From Vibrio maritimus (GTDB lineage: Bacteria; Pseudomonadota; Gammaproteobacteria; Enterobacterales; Vibrionaceae): 32,446 nt of DNA. The DNA lies in NCBI GenBank assembly GCA_000755425.1, contig BBMT01000026.1, forward strand, positions 1-32,446, read 5' to 3'. This document shows, piece after piece, positions 25,303 through 32,446 of this stretch; the first letter of the stretch is position 1; every line of letters begins with the position of its first letter. The notes under the pieces are model-generated. The model saw only the letters and a program-made list of their open reading frames with translations, had not been told where the DNA came from and did no database searches. A program made the position numbers and the translations under genes.

Positions 25303-25324
25303 CTTGTTAGTCTCCTAGAAATAG

Positions 25325-25353
25325 AAAGGCGCTGGAACTCCAGCGCCTTTTTT
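25325..25353 (+). terminator. terminator of the aminopeptidase gene
   Basis: An 11-bp stem (AAAGGCGCTGG at 25325-25335, CCAGCGCCTTT at 25340-25350) is followed by TTT. On the minus strand the T run is short, so it may end the thi operon only weakly. Confidence 0.85.
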
Positions 25354-25369
25354 AGTTTCACGTGAAACA
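25354..25369. other. parS centromere site (ParB binding), intergenic
   Basis: AGTTTCACGTGAAACA matches the chromosome-I parS consensus TGTTTCACGTGAAACA at 15 of 16 bases, with a perfect 14-bp palindrome at 25355-25368. It sits in the gap between two convergent genes. ParB1 would nucleate here for origin segregation. Confidence 0.9.
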
Positions 25370-25380
25370 TAATTAGAAAC

Positions 25381-26493
25381 CTAGCCTGAGTAGGACTGAT
25401 GCCAGTCTTTCCAAACAGGCTCCATACCTGCCCGTTTCACCGACTCAGCAACCAAAGCAGCACTGCGCTCATCACTGATCGCGAACTGTTCAAGCTCTTC
25501 TTGGTCATCCGCGTAGCCACCTGGCTGAGTTTTTGATGCCGCACTAATACTCGTGATACCTAGTGGGTAAACATGATCGCGAAATGTCGCGGATTCACGA
25601 GTCGAAAGTGAGAGTTCAACTTCATTGTTAAACAAGCGGTAGGCACAGATAAGCTGCACTAGTTGCTTATCTGACATGACCGATTTCGGTTGTAATGCGC
25701 CTTCACAAGGTCGAAGTCGTGGAAAAGAAATCGAGTAGCGTGTCTTCCAATATCGGCTCTCTAAATATTGAAGATGCGCAGCGACAAAGAAACAATCGGT
25801 TCGCCACTCCTCCAAACCAATCAGAGAACCAATACCAATCTTATCGATGCCTGCTTGTGCCAACCTATCAGGTGTTTCAAGTCGGTAATTGAAATCCATT
25901 TTATTGCCGCGAAGATGATGCTGTGCGTATGTCGAGCGATGATACGTTTCCTGATAAACCATGACAGCATCGAGTCCGTGCTGTTTCAGGGACACATACT
26001 CTTGGGTTTCCAATGGCTGAACTTCCATCGCCAAATAGCTAAAGTGCTTTTTGATTTCTGGCAACACTTGTTGGAAGTACTTCATACCCACTTTGTTCTC
26101 GTGCTCACCTGTGACCAAGAGAATATTGTCGAAACCCATCTGTTTAATCACGTCGCACTCGCGCCCTATTTCTTCGCTACTGAGCGTCTTACGTTTAATT
26201 CGATTTTCCATTGAAAAACCGCAATAGGTACAAGCATTGGCACATAAGTTTGAAAGGTACAAAGGTATGTACATGGACATGGTATGCCCAAATCGCTTGC
26301 GAGTTAATGCAAACGAACGCTGAGCCATTTGTTCTAAGTAGGGTTCTGCGGCAGGACTAATTAGTGCCTTAAAGTCTTCTAAGTCGAGTCGCGTTTTAGA
26401 CAAAGCTCGCTCTACATCTCGCGCCGATTTCGCATAAATGGAAAGACGAATATCATCCCAGTTATACTTAGCATGCTCCTGAACAAAGCTCAT
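25381..26493 (-). CDS. thiH: 2-iminoacetate synthase ThiH
   Basis: A radical-SAM enzyme that cleaves tyrosine to dehydroglycine (2-iminoacetate) for the thiazole ring of thiamine, acting with ThiG. It has 370 residues. The 4Fe-4S site is C84-x3-C88-x2-C91 (NLCANACTYCGFS). Other family stretches are LLVTGEHENKVGM, VMVYQETYHRSTYAQHH and KIGIGSLIGLEEWR. A good AGGAGA ribosome site precedes the ATG at 26493, nine bases after the thiG stop. It is the last gene of the thi operon. Confidence 0.96.
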   Translation of the reverse strand: MSFVQEHAKYNWDDIRLSIYAKSARDVERALSKTRLDLEDFKALISPAAEPYLEQMAQRSFALTRKRFGHTMSMYIPLYLSNLCANACTYCGFSMENRIKRKTLSSEEIGRECDVIKQMGFDNILLVTGEHENKVGMKYFQQVLPEIKKHFSYLAMEVQPLETQEYVSLKQHGLDAVMVYQETYHRSTYAQHHLRGNKMDFNYRLETPDRLAQAGIDKIGIGSLIGLEEWRTDCFFVAAHLQYLESRYWKTRYSISFPRLRPCEGALQPKSVMSDKQLVQLICAYRLFNNEVELSLSTRESATFRDHVYPLGITSISAASKTQPGGYADDQEELEQFAISDERSAALVAESVKRAGMEPVWKDWHQSYSG

Positions 26494-26502
26494 TATGTTC
26501 TC

Positions 26503-27270
26503 CTACTCTGAATCGAGAAATGCTGTTAGCGGGCTCGAGGCTACGGCATGATTTACGGTACCCGCCAAGCCACTTTCATATGCCAGCCTTCCGGACTCTA
26601 CTGCCAGCTTAAACGCTTTTGCCATAGCAACCGGATTAGCGGCAGCAGCGATAGCTGTATTGACCAAGACAGCATCCGCGCCCATTTCCATCGCAAGCGC
26701 TGCATGTGATGGTGCACCGATACCAGCGTCAACCACAACCGGAACGTTAGCTTGTTCGATTATGATCTCTAAAAAGTCTTTGCTGACGATGCCTCTATTA
26801 CTACCTATTGGAGCACCAAGTGGCATCACAGCTGCGCACCCTACTTCCTCAAGGTGCTTACAAAGCGTTGGATCACTATGACAATATGGCAGTACTACGA
26901 ATCCATCCTTAACTAGCTGTTCAGCCGCTCTAAGCGTCTCGATCGGGTCTGGTAGTAAGTACTTCGGATCTGGGTGTATCTCTAACTTCAGCCAATTGGT
27001 ACCCAATGCCTCTCTAGCAAGATGAGCAGCGAAAATGGCGTCTTTGGCATTCTTAGCGCCTGAGGTGTTAGGCAACAGACTAATTTTGTTCTCAATCAAT
27101 GGTCGTAGGATGTTGTCATCCTGACCTTGTAGATCTACGCGCTTGAGCGCCATTGTCGCAAGCTGTGAACCACTCTCAGCAATAGCCTGAACCATAAGAG
27201 ACTGATCCGAGAACTTTCCGGTTCCAGTAAACAGACGTGATTCAAATGTTTTATCGGCAATTGTTAGCAT
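26503..27270 (-). CDS. thiG: thiazole synthase ThiG
   Basis: It joins 1-deoxy-xylulose phosphate, 2-iminoacetate and the ThiS thiocarboxylate into the thiazole phosphate of thiamine. The ATG at 27270 gives 255 residues starting MLTIADKTFESRLFTGTGKF; frame extension upstream overlaps thiS and is rejected. Family motifs include LLPNTSGAKNAKDAIFAAHL, LKLEIHPDPKYLLPD, VVDAGIGAPSHAALAMEMG and VLVNTAIAAA. It begins two bases after the thiS stop, and its ribosome site is formed by the last glycine codons of thiS. Confidence 0.96.
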   Translation of the reverse strand: MLTIADKTFESRLFTGTGKFSDQSLMVQAIAESGSQLATMALKRVDLQGQDDNILRPLIENKISLLPNTSGAKNAKDAIFAAHLAREALGTNWLKLEIHPDPKYLLPDPIETLRAAEQLVKDGFVVLPYCHSDPTLCKHLEEVGCAAVMPLGAPIGSNRGIVSKDFLEIIIEQANVPVVVDAGIGAPSHAALAMEMGADAVLVNTAIAAAANPVAMAKAFKLAVESGRLAYESGLAGTVNHAVASSPLTAFLDSE

Positions 27271-27272
27271 GA

Positions 27273-27476
27273 TTAGCCCCCTGCAATGGCTTGGAAGATG
27301 TTTATGGACATGTCGTTTTTGACGACAAACGTAGACCACTCTGTTCGTGGCACGATTTGGTCATCGACCGCAATGGCACACCCATGGGTGTCAATATCGA
27401 GACCTTTAATAAGATCCTCGAGTAAGCTGTCTATTTTCGTATTCTGCAATGTGTTATTAACTGTTACTTGAATCAT
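27273..27476 (-). CDS. thiS: sulfur carrier protein ThiS
   Basis: A ubiquitin-like sulfur carrier of 67 residues. It ends in the required Gly-Gly (NIFQAIAGG), which ThiF adenylylates and which then carries the sulfur as a thiocarboxylate. DGCAIAVDDQIVPRTEW is replaced here by the similar HGCAIAVDDQIVPRTEW (about residues 32-48), a usual ThiS strand. It lies between thiF and thiG in the operon, 45 bases after the thiF stop. Confidence 0.94.
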   Translation of the reverse strand: MIQVTVNNTLQNTKIDSLLEDLIKGLDIDTHGCAIAVDDQIVPRTEWSTFVVKNDMSINIFQAIAGG

Positions 27477-27521
27477 TTTTTTGTTCTCGCGTACAAAATC
27501 AGTGTCTACACCATGGTGTAT

Positions 27522-28289
27522 TTATTCAGTCGAGCAAACCGTGCAATTTTGCTCACGAGCAATCTGTAGTGTTTGCCATTGACCATTTAGTCCATCGAAT
27601 AACTTCAATGTCGGTGGTTTTTTCTCGGTCACCTGTGGGTGTACACCTGCAACCAATTTAATCGTTTCTAAAGCTTGGTAAAGCCCCATCATGCCAACCA
27701 CCGGCCCCATGACAGATGACTCAGAACATCGGCTGCTTCCCTGGATTTCATCAAAAGGATATAGGCACCGATAGCAAGGGATCTCGAGGGACGATGAGAA
27801 TGGAAAAACACTAAGTTGGCCATTCCAGCCGATTGCGGCAGCGCTAACCAGGTCAGTGTGGCTCTGTTTACAATAGGCATTAATAGCATGCCTAGTCGCT
27901 AGGTTATCTGAACAATCAACCACAACATCAGCTAACGTGATCTCTAGTAATAACTGACTACCATCAAGCTTTTTGTTAATACTTCGCACTCTGACATCCG
28001 GGTTCTGTTGCTGGAGGCTGGTCTTCAAACATTCGACTTTGGCGATTCCAATATCTTTTGTGTGATAAGTTATCTGGCGAGGTAAGTTCGACACTTCTAC
28101 TACATCATCGTCAGCGATGACTACACAGCCCACACCAGCACCAGCCAAATACATGCTTGCTGCGGTTCCGAGCCCACCACAACCTACAATCAGCACATTG
28201 GCTTTGAGCAGTTTGCTCTGTCCTTCCTCACCTATGTTCGGAAGACTGATTTGGCGCAGATACTGCTTGAATTGGTCATCATTAACCAT
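27522..28289 (-). CDS. thiF: ThiS adenylyltransferase ThiF
   Basis: An E1-like enzyme that adenylylates the C-terminal glycine of ThiS. The ATG at 28289 gives 255 residues (MVNDDQFKQYLRQISLPNIG). The nucleotide-binding VLIVGCGGLGTAASMYLAGAG is typical, as are DDDVVEVSNLPRQITY and DCSDNLATRHAINAYC. Zinc-ligand cysteines are CYRCLYP and the C-terminal CTVC. The start overlaps the thiE stop by eight bases, suggesting coupled translation. Confidence 0.95.
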   Translation of the reverse strand: MVNDDQFKQYLRQISLPNIGEEGQSKLLKANVLIVGCGGLGTAASMYLAGAGVGCVVIADDDVVEVSNLPRQITYHTKDIGIAKVECLKTSLQQQNPDVRVRSINKKLDGSQLLLEITLADVVVDCSDNLATRHAINAYCKQSHTDLVSAAAIGWNGQLSVFPFSSSLEIPCYRCLYPFDEIQGSSRCSESSVMGPVVGMMGLYQALETIKLVAGVHPQVTEKKPPTLKLFDGLNGQWQTLQIAREQNCTVCSTE

Positions 28290-29526
28290 CAAGGCGACCA
28301 TCCATGATTGAGTTAAATTGTTGAATAACTGCAGGTACATCGTCAGCTAATGTGATTGCTCGAACCACTGCCAAACTTGTTACGCCACAACTCCAAACTG
28401 CTGGTGCAGTCTTCAAATCGATGCCACCAATAGCTACTGTTGGATATCCCAATTCCTGACCGTAAGGTATTGAATCGATCAGTCGCTGATAGAGTTCCAG
28501 CCGTATCAAACCTTGAGGTTTTGAAGGCATGTCTTTTGTGGTAGTTGCGAATATGTGGCCTAGAGCAATATAGCTAGGGTGAATTTGAACGATGCGTAGC
28601 AACTCATAATACCCGTGAGTCGATAGACCAAGCGCAATTCCTTGCTCTGCTAGTTGCTTGAGGTTTGCAACTTCAATATCTTCTTGCCCTAAGTGAACAC
28701 CATAAGCACCATGCTTTATCGCTAGCTGCCAATAGTCGTTGATGAACACTTGGGCATCATGTCTGCGACCAAGTTCAATCGCTTTTTCAATCTGCTGTTC
28801 CAGATCAGGGAGGTCAGGTTGTTTAATTCTAAGCTGCACCGTCTTGATGCCCTGTTCGAGTAGTTGAGCTACCCAATCTACATTATCGACAACAGGATAG
28901 AGCCCAAGCTTCGATTTACTTACGGTAGGAAATGGTAGAGCCGATGCCTCGACTGCCCAGCCAACACGTATACCTAAATTCGTATTTTCTATGACAGGAA
29001 CGGGGAATTGGTCCAAGTGACTTGGCCATGTTTCACGTGAAACACATCCCGCTCTAGCCACCATAACTGCATCTTCGAGAGGAAAATCGAGGGCAATACT
29101 CACCACTAGCCAAGCTAAATGCTCAGTGTGATCAGTAATCAAAGAAGCTGCCGCAGAAGCCTTAATAACGTTGTCTCTGCAAGACCAAACATCGAGCCAT
29201 CGAGACCTACTTGCTACTGTTATGTAGACGTCACCTTGTGTGGCCGTCGCAAGTGAGGATGAAAGCTTGCTTTCATCCATATCATGCAAATACCTTACAC
29301 GAACATCACTATTCAAAGCGCTATCTCCCGTCCGGAAAGTAGAGCCTAGAACATCACTTGAAATATAACGAATGTTTTCTTCGTACTGGATAACGACCGC
29401 CTCACCTTCTTCAGAAGATGAGATTGCGATGTTTTCGGTTGAGAAGCCGGCTTGTTTTGCTAGGCCGAGAACGCAATGAATATGACGATTCAAAGCGTCT
29501 GCACCAATGGGCAACATGAGTTTCAA
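28282..29526 (-). CDS. thiE: thiamine phosphate synthase ThiE with an N-terminal extension
   Basis: It joins HMP-diphosphate and thiazole phosphate to thiamine phosphate. It has 414 residues, nearly twice a normal ThiE (about 210). The ThiE part is residues 205-414: TVQLRIKQPD (229-238), FINDYWQLAI (261-270), GVHLGQED (276-283), STH (302-304), ALGHIFATTTKDMPS (321-335) and AIGGID. Residues 1-200 are unassigned; a stretch near 142-160 (SIALDFPLEDAVMVARAG) recalls the end of ThiD, but no ThiD active-site motif is present. The start is a TTG at 29526, supported by AAGGAG six bases upstream. A parS site lies inside the coding sequence. Confidence 0.92.
   Translation of the reverse strand: MKLMLPIGADALNRHIHCVLGLAKQAGFSTENIAISSSEEGEAVVIQYEENIRYISSDVLGSTFRTGDSALNSDVRVRYLHDMDESKLSSSLATATQGDVYITVASRSRWLDVWSCRDNVIKASAAASLITDHTEHLAWLVVSIALDFPLEDAVMVARAGCVSRETWPSHLDQFPVPVIENTNLGIRVGWAVEASALPFPTVSKSKLGLYPVVDNVDWVAQLLEQGIKTVQLRIKQPDLPDLEQQIEKAIELGRRHDAQVFINDYWQLAIKHGAYGVHLGQEDIEVANLKQLAEQGIALGLSTHGYYELLRIVQIHPSYIALGHIFATTTKDMPSKPQGLIRLELYQRLIDSIPYGQELGYPTVAIGGIDLKTAPAVWSCGVTSLAVVRAITLADDVPAVIQQFNSIMDGRLDG
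29029..29044. other. parS centromere site inside thiE
   Basis: TGTTTCACGTGAAACA is a perfect 16-base chromosome-I-type parS. It codes for residues V162-S-R-E-T166 of ThiE, in the N-terminal extension. It lies 3.7 kb from the other parS site, consistent with a ParB-binding cluster. Confidence 0.93.
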
Positions 29527-29550
29527 CGGAAGCTCCTTGGATTATGGTAG

Positions 29551-31472
29551 TTATTCTTCAGTAACAGCTGGATGATATAATTCGGCACCCGTTGCTCTGA
29601 ACTCTTCAGACTTTTGACGCATCCCTTCTAAAGGGTCATCAAGCATTGTGATAGCGATGCTGTCGCCTTGTTGTATGTCTTTAGCGTACTCTCGTACCTC
29701 TTGTGAGATCTTCATCGAACAGAATTTTGGACCGCACATTGAGCAGAAATGAGCAACCTTGCCAGACTCCTGCGGAAGCGTTTCATCGTGGAACTGTCGC
29801 GCAGTATCAGGGTCAAGTGAGAGGTTAAACTGGTCTTCCCAGCGGAATTCAAAGCGAGCCTTTGAAAGCGCATTGTCACGAATTTGAGCCCCTGGATGTC
29901 CCTTCGCCAAGTCCGCTGCATGAGCAGCGAGTTTGTAGGTGATAAGCCCAGTCTTAACGTCTTCTTTATTTGGTAGACCAAGGTGTTCTTTAGGCGTCAC
30001 GTAACATAGCATCGCACAGCCGTACCAGCCGATCATTGCAGCACCGATGCCAGAGGTAATGTGGTCGTAGCCCGGCGCAATATCAGTGGTCAGTGGACCA
30101 AGTGTGTAGAACGGTGCCTCATGGCAATGCTCAAGCTGCTCTTCCATGTTCTCTTTGATCATGTGCATCGGTACGTGGCCTGGACCTTCAATGATGACCT
30201 GAACATCGTATTCCCAGGCAATTTTGGTTAGCTTGCCTAGAGTTCTAAGCTCAGCAAACTGAGCTTCATCATTGGCATCGGCAATAGAGCCTGGACGCAA
30301 TCCATCTCCTAGCGACAAAGCCACGTCATAACGTGCACAGATTTCACAGATCTCTCTAAAGTTGGTATATAGGAAGCTTTCTTCATGGTGTGCCAAACAC
30401 CACTTAGCAATGATAGAACCACCACGGCTAACGATACCCGTGACGCGCTTAGCGGTAAGTGGATATGATGAAGCAGCAAGCCAGCATGAATAGTAAAGTA
30501 GTCCACACCTTGCTCTGCTTGCTCGATTAATGTATCTCGCATCACTTCCCAAGTTAGGTTTTCGGCGACACCGTTAACTTTCTCTAGTGCTTGATACATA
30601 GGTACTGTACCGATCGGCACCGGGCTATTACGCAGGATCCACTCACGTGTTTCGTGGATGTTTCGTCCAGTCGACAGATCCATAACTGTATCCGCACCCC
30701 ATCGTGTACCCCAGACGAGCTTCTCTACTTCCTCTTCTATTGAAGAGGTGACTGATGAGTTGCCTATGTTGGCATTGACCTTAACGAGGAAGTTGCGACC
30801 AATAATCATCGGTTCAGATTCTGGGTGATTGATATTTGAAGGGATGATCGCCCTGCCCTCAGCGACTTCTTTACGTACGAATTCTGGTGTAATTTCTTTA
30901 GGTAAGTTCGCGCCGAAGTGCTGACCAGAATGCTGTTGAGTGAGCACTTCGTCCTTGAGCTTTTGTCGCCCCATGTTTTCTCGAATCGCGATGTATTCCA
31001 TCTCAGGGGTGATAATGCCCTGGCGTGCGTAATGAAGCTGGGTGACGCAAGCGCCTTCGATACCACGTCTTATTCGAGGTAGTTGCCCGTATCTAAGCTC
31101 ATCAAGCGTATCATCTTCGAGTCGTTGTTTAGCAAATTCGGAACTGACGCCTGACAAGACTTCAGTATCGGCGCGTTCATCAATCCAAGTTTCTCTCAGC
31201 TTAGGTAAACCTGAATACAAATCGATAGCGTGTTCTGGATCGGTATAGACACCAGACGTGTCATACACGTTGATGGGCTCATTTGGCTCGTAGATTGGGT
31301 TATCTTGGTTGCCACCGATTAAACTGTCTGCAAGAGAGATAGTACGCATTGGTACTTGCAGATCGCTTCGGCTACCTTGAATATACGTCTTTTGAGAGTT
31401 TGGGTAAGGCGTCACCGATAGAGTATCGATGAAGTTTTTCGCTTCCAGCCTATTTTGCTTGCGTGTCGACAT
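29551..31472 (-). CDS. thiC: phosphomethylpyrimidine synthase ThiC, frame-broken once
   Basis: A radical-SAM enzyme that converts aminoimidazole ribotide to HMP-phosphate, the pyrimidine half of thiamine. The ATG at 31472 starts MSTRKQNRLEAKNFIDTLSV. The frame breaks near 30465-30475, inside the family stretch YFTIHAGLLL...PLTAKRVTGIVSRGGS; one added base gives 640 residues, normal for gammaproteobacterial ThiC. The C-terminal cluster motif CSMCGPKFCSM (C-x2-C-x4-C) is present. It is first in the thi operon, under TPP riboswitch control. A missing base in the sequence is more likely than a dead gene. Confidence 0.9.
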
Positions 31473-31548
31473 AGCATTTCCTTATATATCATATAGTTAT
31501 AAAAGATAAATGCTTGACGGATGTGTGAATACAAGAGGTATCAACCAC

Positions 31549-31564
31549 AATAGCGTGCGCTATT
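31549..31564 (-). other. hairpin in the thiC leader
   Basis: The stem AATAGC / GCTATT with a four-base loop lies between the TPP aptamer and the thiC start. No T tract follows in the minus direction, so it may belong to a translational or Rho-type expression platform rather than an intrinsic terminator. Confidence 0.45.
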
Positions 31565-31596
31565 TGATAAATAGAATATGATGCTAGTTCTATTCT

Positions 31597-31679
31597 CTTG
31601 TTCCCTTCGCTGGTACTAACCAGATCAGGTTCAACGGATCCCGAATTAACGGTCTCAGCCCTATGGGCACTCCGACAAG
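31597..31679 (-). promoter_or_regulatory. TPP riboswitch (THI element) of the thi operon
   Basis: On the minus strand the leader contains GGGCTGAGA, then ACCTGATCTGG followed by TTAGTACCAGCGAAGGGAA, the conserved core of the TPP aptamer. P1 closes as CTTG/CAAG (31679-31676 with 31600-31597). Binding of thiamine diphosphate should switch off thiCEFSGH. The aptamer ends 124 bases before the thiC start. Confidence 0.97.
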
Positions 31680-31689
31680 TATTGACTCG

Positions 31690-31719
31690 ATTATAAAGGA
31701 ATTAGTTTTAATACATCAA
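31690..31719 (-). promoter_or_regulatory. thiC: thi operon promoter
   Basis: On the minus strand -35 TTGATG (31719-31714) and a consensus -10 TATAAT (31695-31690), spaced by 18 bases, lie just upstream of the TPP aptamer. Confidence 0.75.
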
Positions 31720-31740
31720 CAGGACATGGAAGTTTTTCGT

Positions 31741-32124
31741 TTAACTTTTGGTCAGCATCTGAAAACCAATCCAACACGCTGAGATGCTCAAAACAACATT
31801 GAGTACTATATTCAGACCCATCTTCAAAAACGCCCCCTGCTGCATCAGGAGCACGTTATCCATAGAAAACGTAGAGAATGTCGTAAGTGCACCTAGAAAG
31901 CCCAGACCGATGATTTGACGCCACGGATCAGGTGCGAAAATCTCAGCTTCGAATGCTGCAATCAATAGTCCCATAATAAACGAACCAACCACATTGACGG
32001 TTAACGTTCCGTATGGAAAACCACGACCAAAAAGTAAAACACAAAGCTCTGATATCAAATACCGGGAACAAGCCCCGACAGCACCGCCCAATGCAATAAA
32101 ACCTAAAACTGAAAACTGCCCCAT
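31741..32124 (-). CDS. crcB: fluoride channel CrcB/Fluc
   Basis: A small inner-membrane channel that expels fluoride as a dual-topology dimer. The ATG at 32124 gives 127 residues; a GTG at 32127 directly before it is also possible. Four hydrophobic helices are visible, with the signatures GGAVGACSRYLI, PYGTLTVNVVGSFIMG and GFLGALTTFSTFS. I see no fluoride riboswitch upstream. It lies upstream of the thi operon on the same strand, but the thi genes have their own promoter. Confidence 0.93.
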   Translation of the reverse strand: MGQFSVLGFIALGGAVGACSRYLISELCVLLFGRGFPYGTLTVNVVGSFIMGLLIAAFEAEIFAPDPWRQIIGLGFLGALTTFSTFSMDNVLLMQQGAFLKMGLNIVLNVVLSISACWIGFQMLTKS

Positions 32125-32383
32125 CACCGAATCCCAAACTATGAATAGAAAAGGTAATAATATACCAACAACGAAGAAATTCGAGTCAACATCACATTTT
32201 TAACCACAAAATCCAACGAACAACCCATCTAATTGACGTGTAAATTTAAAAAGTTACATGCGTCACTTTTTGAAGCTGTGATAACAATTGGTTAGCGAAT
32301 TAAAACGAAAAGAAGATTGGAGCTGAAAAACCTAAGCTCACTAATGGAAAAGCTAGACTGAGAAGAAATATATTGCAGATAGC
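32125..32383. other. intergenic region between crcB and the tRNA terminator
   Basis: About 260 AT-rich bases. No gene or strong RNA structure is evident. It should include the crcB promoter, but I see no convincing -35/-10 pair. Confidence 0.4.
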
Positions 32384-32409
32384 AAAAAGCCCGACGCTTT
32401 CGCATCGGG
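32384..32409 (-). terminator. tRNA operon terminator
   Basis: The stem CCCGACGC (32390-32397) / GCATCGGG (32402-32409), with one mismatch and a TTTC loop, is followed on the minus strand by GCTTTTT. It lies about 20 bases after the 3' end of the tRNA. Confidence 0.8.
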
Positions 32410-32429
32410 TTCTCTAATAAGTGGCGGAG

Positions 32430-32446
32430 TGGCTGGGGTTGCATCC
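32430..32446 (-). tRNA. tRNA 3' end, probably tRNA-Gln, cut by the window edge
   Basis: On the minus strand the sequence ends AACCCCA-G-CCA. This gives an acceptor strand that pairs with TGGGGTT, discriminator G and an encoded CCA. The T-A first pair and G discriminator fit tRNA-Gln of Gammaproteobacteria (TGGGGTATCGCC-type start). Only the acceptor and part of the T stem are inside the window, so the anticodon is unseen. Confidence 0.6.

Noticed and set aside
32128..32200. Fluoride riboswitch in front of crcB
   Set aside because: The leader is AT-rich and lacks the conserved crcB-motif pseudoknot sequences.
32422..32446. Reading the tRNA tail as tRNA-Asp ending at 32422
   Set aside because: Although CCACTCCGCCA matches a tRNA-Asp tail, the preceding bases do not give a TTC-type T loop; the frame ending at 32430 gives a proper acceptor strand for tRNA-Gln.

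Overview
The window looks like part of the main (origin-bearing) chromosome of a Vibrio or close relative. The gene content and order (ubiD-fre, rho-trxA-rhlB-gppA, recQ-rarD, uvrD, thiCEFSGH), the 419-residue Rho, the Csr-type regulatory RNA beside uvrD and two chromosome-I-type parS sites all fit Vibrionaceae. The parS sites suggest a position fairly close to oriC1. The window starts in the leader of an rRNA operon and ends inside a tRNA, both on the minus strand. It may therefore be a draft contig broken at repeats.

Layout. 1-345: rrn leader with P1, P2 and boxA; 16S itself lies outside. 401-3261 (minus): ubiD, a 2Fe-2S ferredoxin and fre, overlapping or nearly touching. 3359-4356 (minus): a secreted protein of unknown function. 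4486-6264 (minus): rho and trxA. 6373-9212 (plus): rhlB and gppA. 9310-12321 (minus): the queuosine-precursor transporter yhhQ behind a candidate preQ1 riboswitch, then recQ with an overlapping DUF3630-like gene downstream. 12527-14991 (plus): rarD, an AraC-type regulator and a LysE-type exporter. 15020-15615 (plus): a CsrB-family RNA with about 29 GGA motifs and an upstream GacA/VarA-type palindrome. 15723-17894 (minus): uvrD. 18157-20677 (plus): a bufferin-type RiPP operon (precursor, DUF692 oxidase, DUF2063 partner, DoxX membrane protein). 20770-23393: a small unknown protein, a Bcr/CflA exporter and a divergent LysR regulator. 23515-25302 (plus): an M24B aminopeptidase P. 25381-31679 (minus): the thiamine operon thiCEFSGH behind a TPP riboswitch. 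31741-32124 (minus): crcB. 32430-end: the 3' end of a tRNA.

The most notable system is the bufferin operon. A secreted four-cysteine peptide precursor is followed by its predicted modifying enzyme pair and a membrane protein, with an intrinsic-terminator-like hairpin between precursor and enzymes. Other points of interest are the Csr RNA, the two parS sites (one coding inside thiE), the preQ1-I candidate, a UbiD with a duplicated C-terminal module, and a ThiE with an unexplained N-terminal domain of about 200 residues.

Quality warning. Seven genes are interrupted by nine frame breaks in total (the 3359-4356 gene, gppA twice, rarD, the AraC gene, the LysE gene twice, bufC, thiC). Every one is repaired by adding a single base, and each repaired gene then has a length divisible by three and close to that of its family where I know it. 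This points to systematic base under-calling rather than gene decay. The broken genes are annotated as whole genes.
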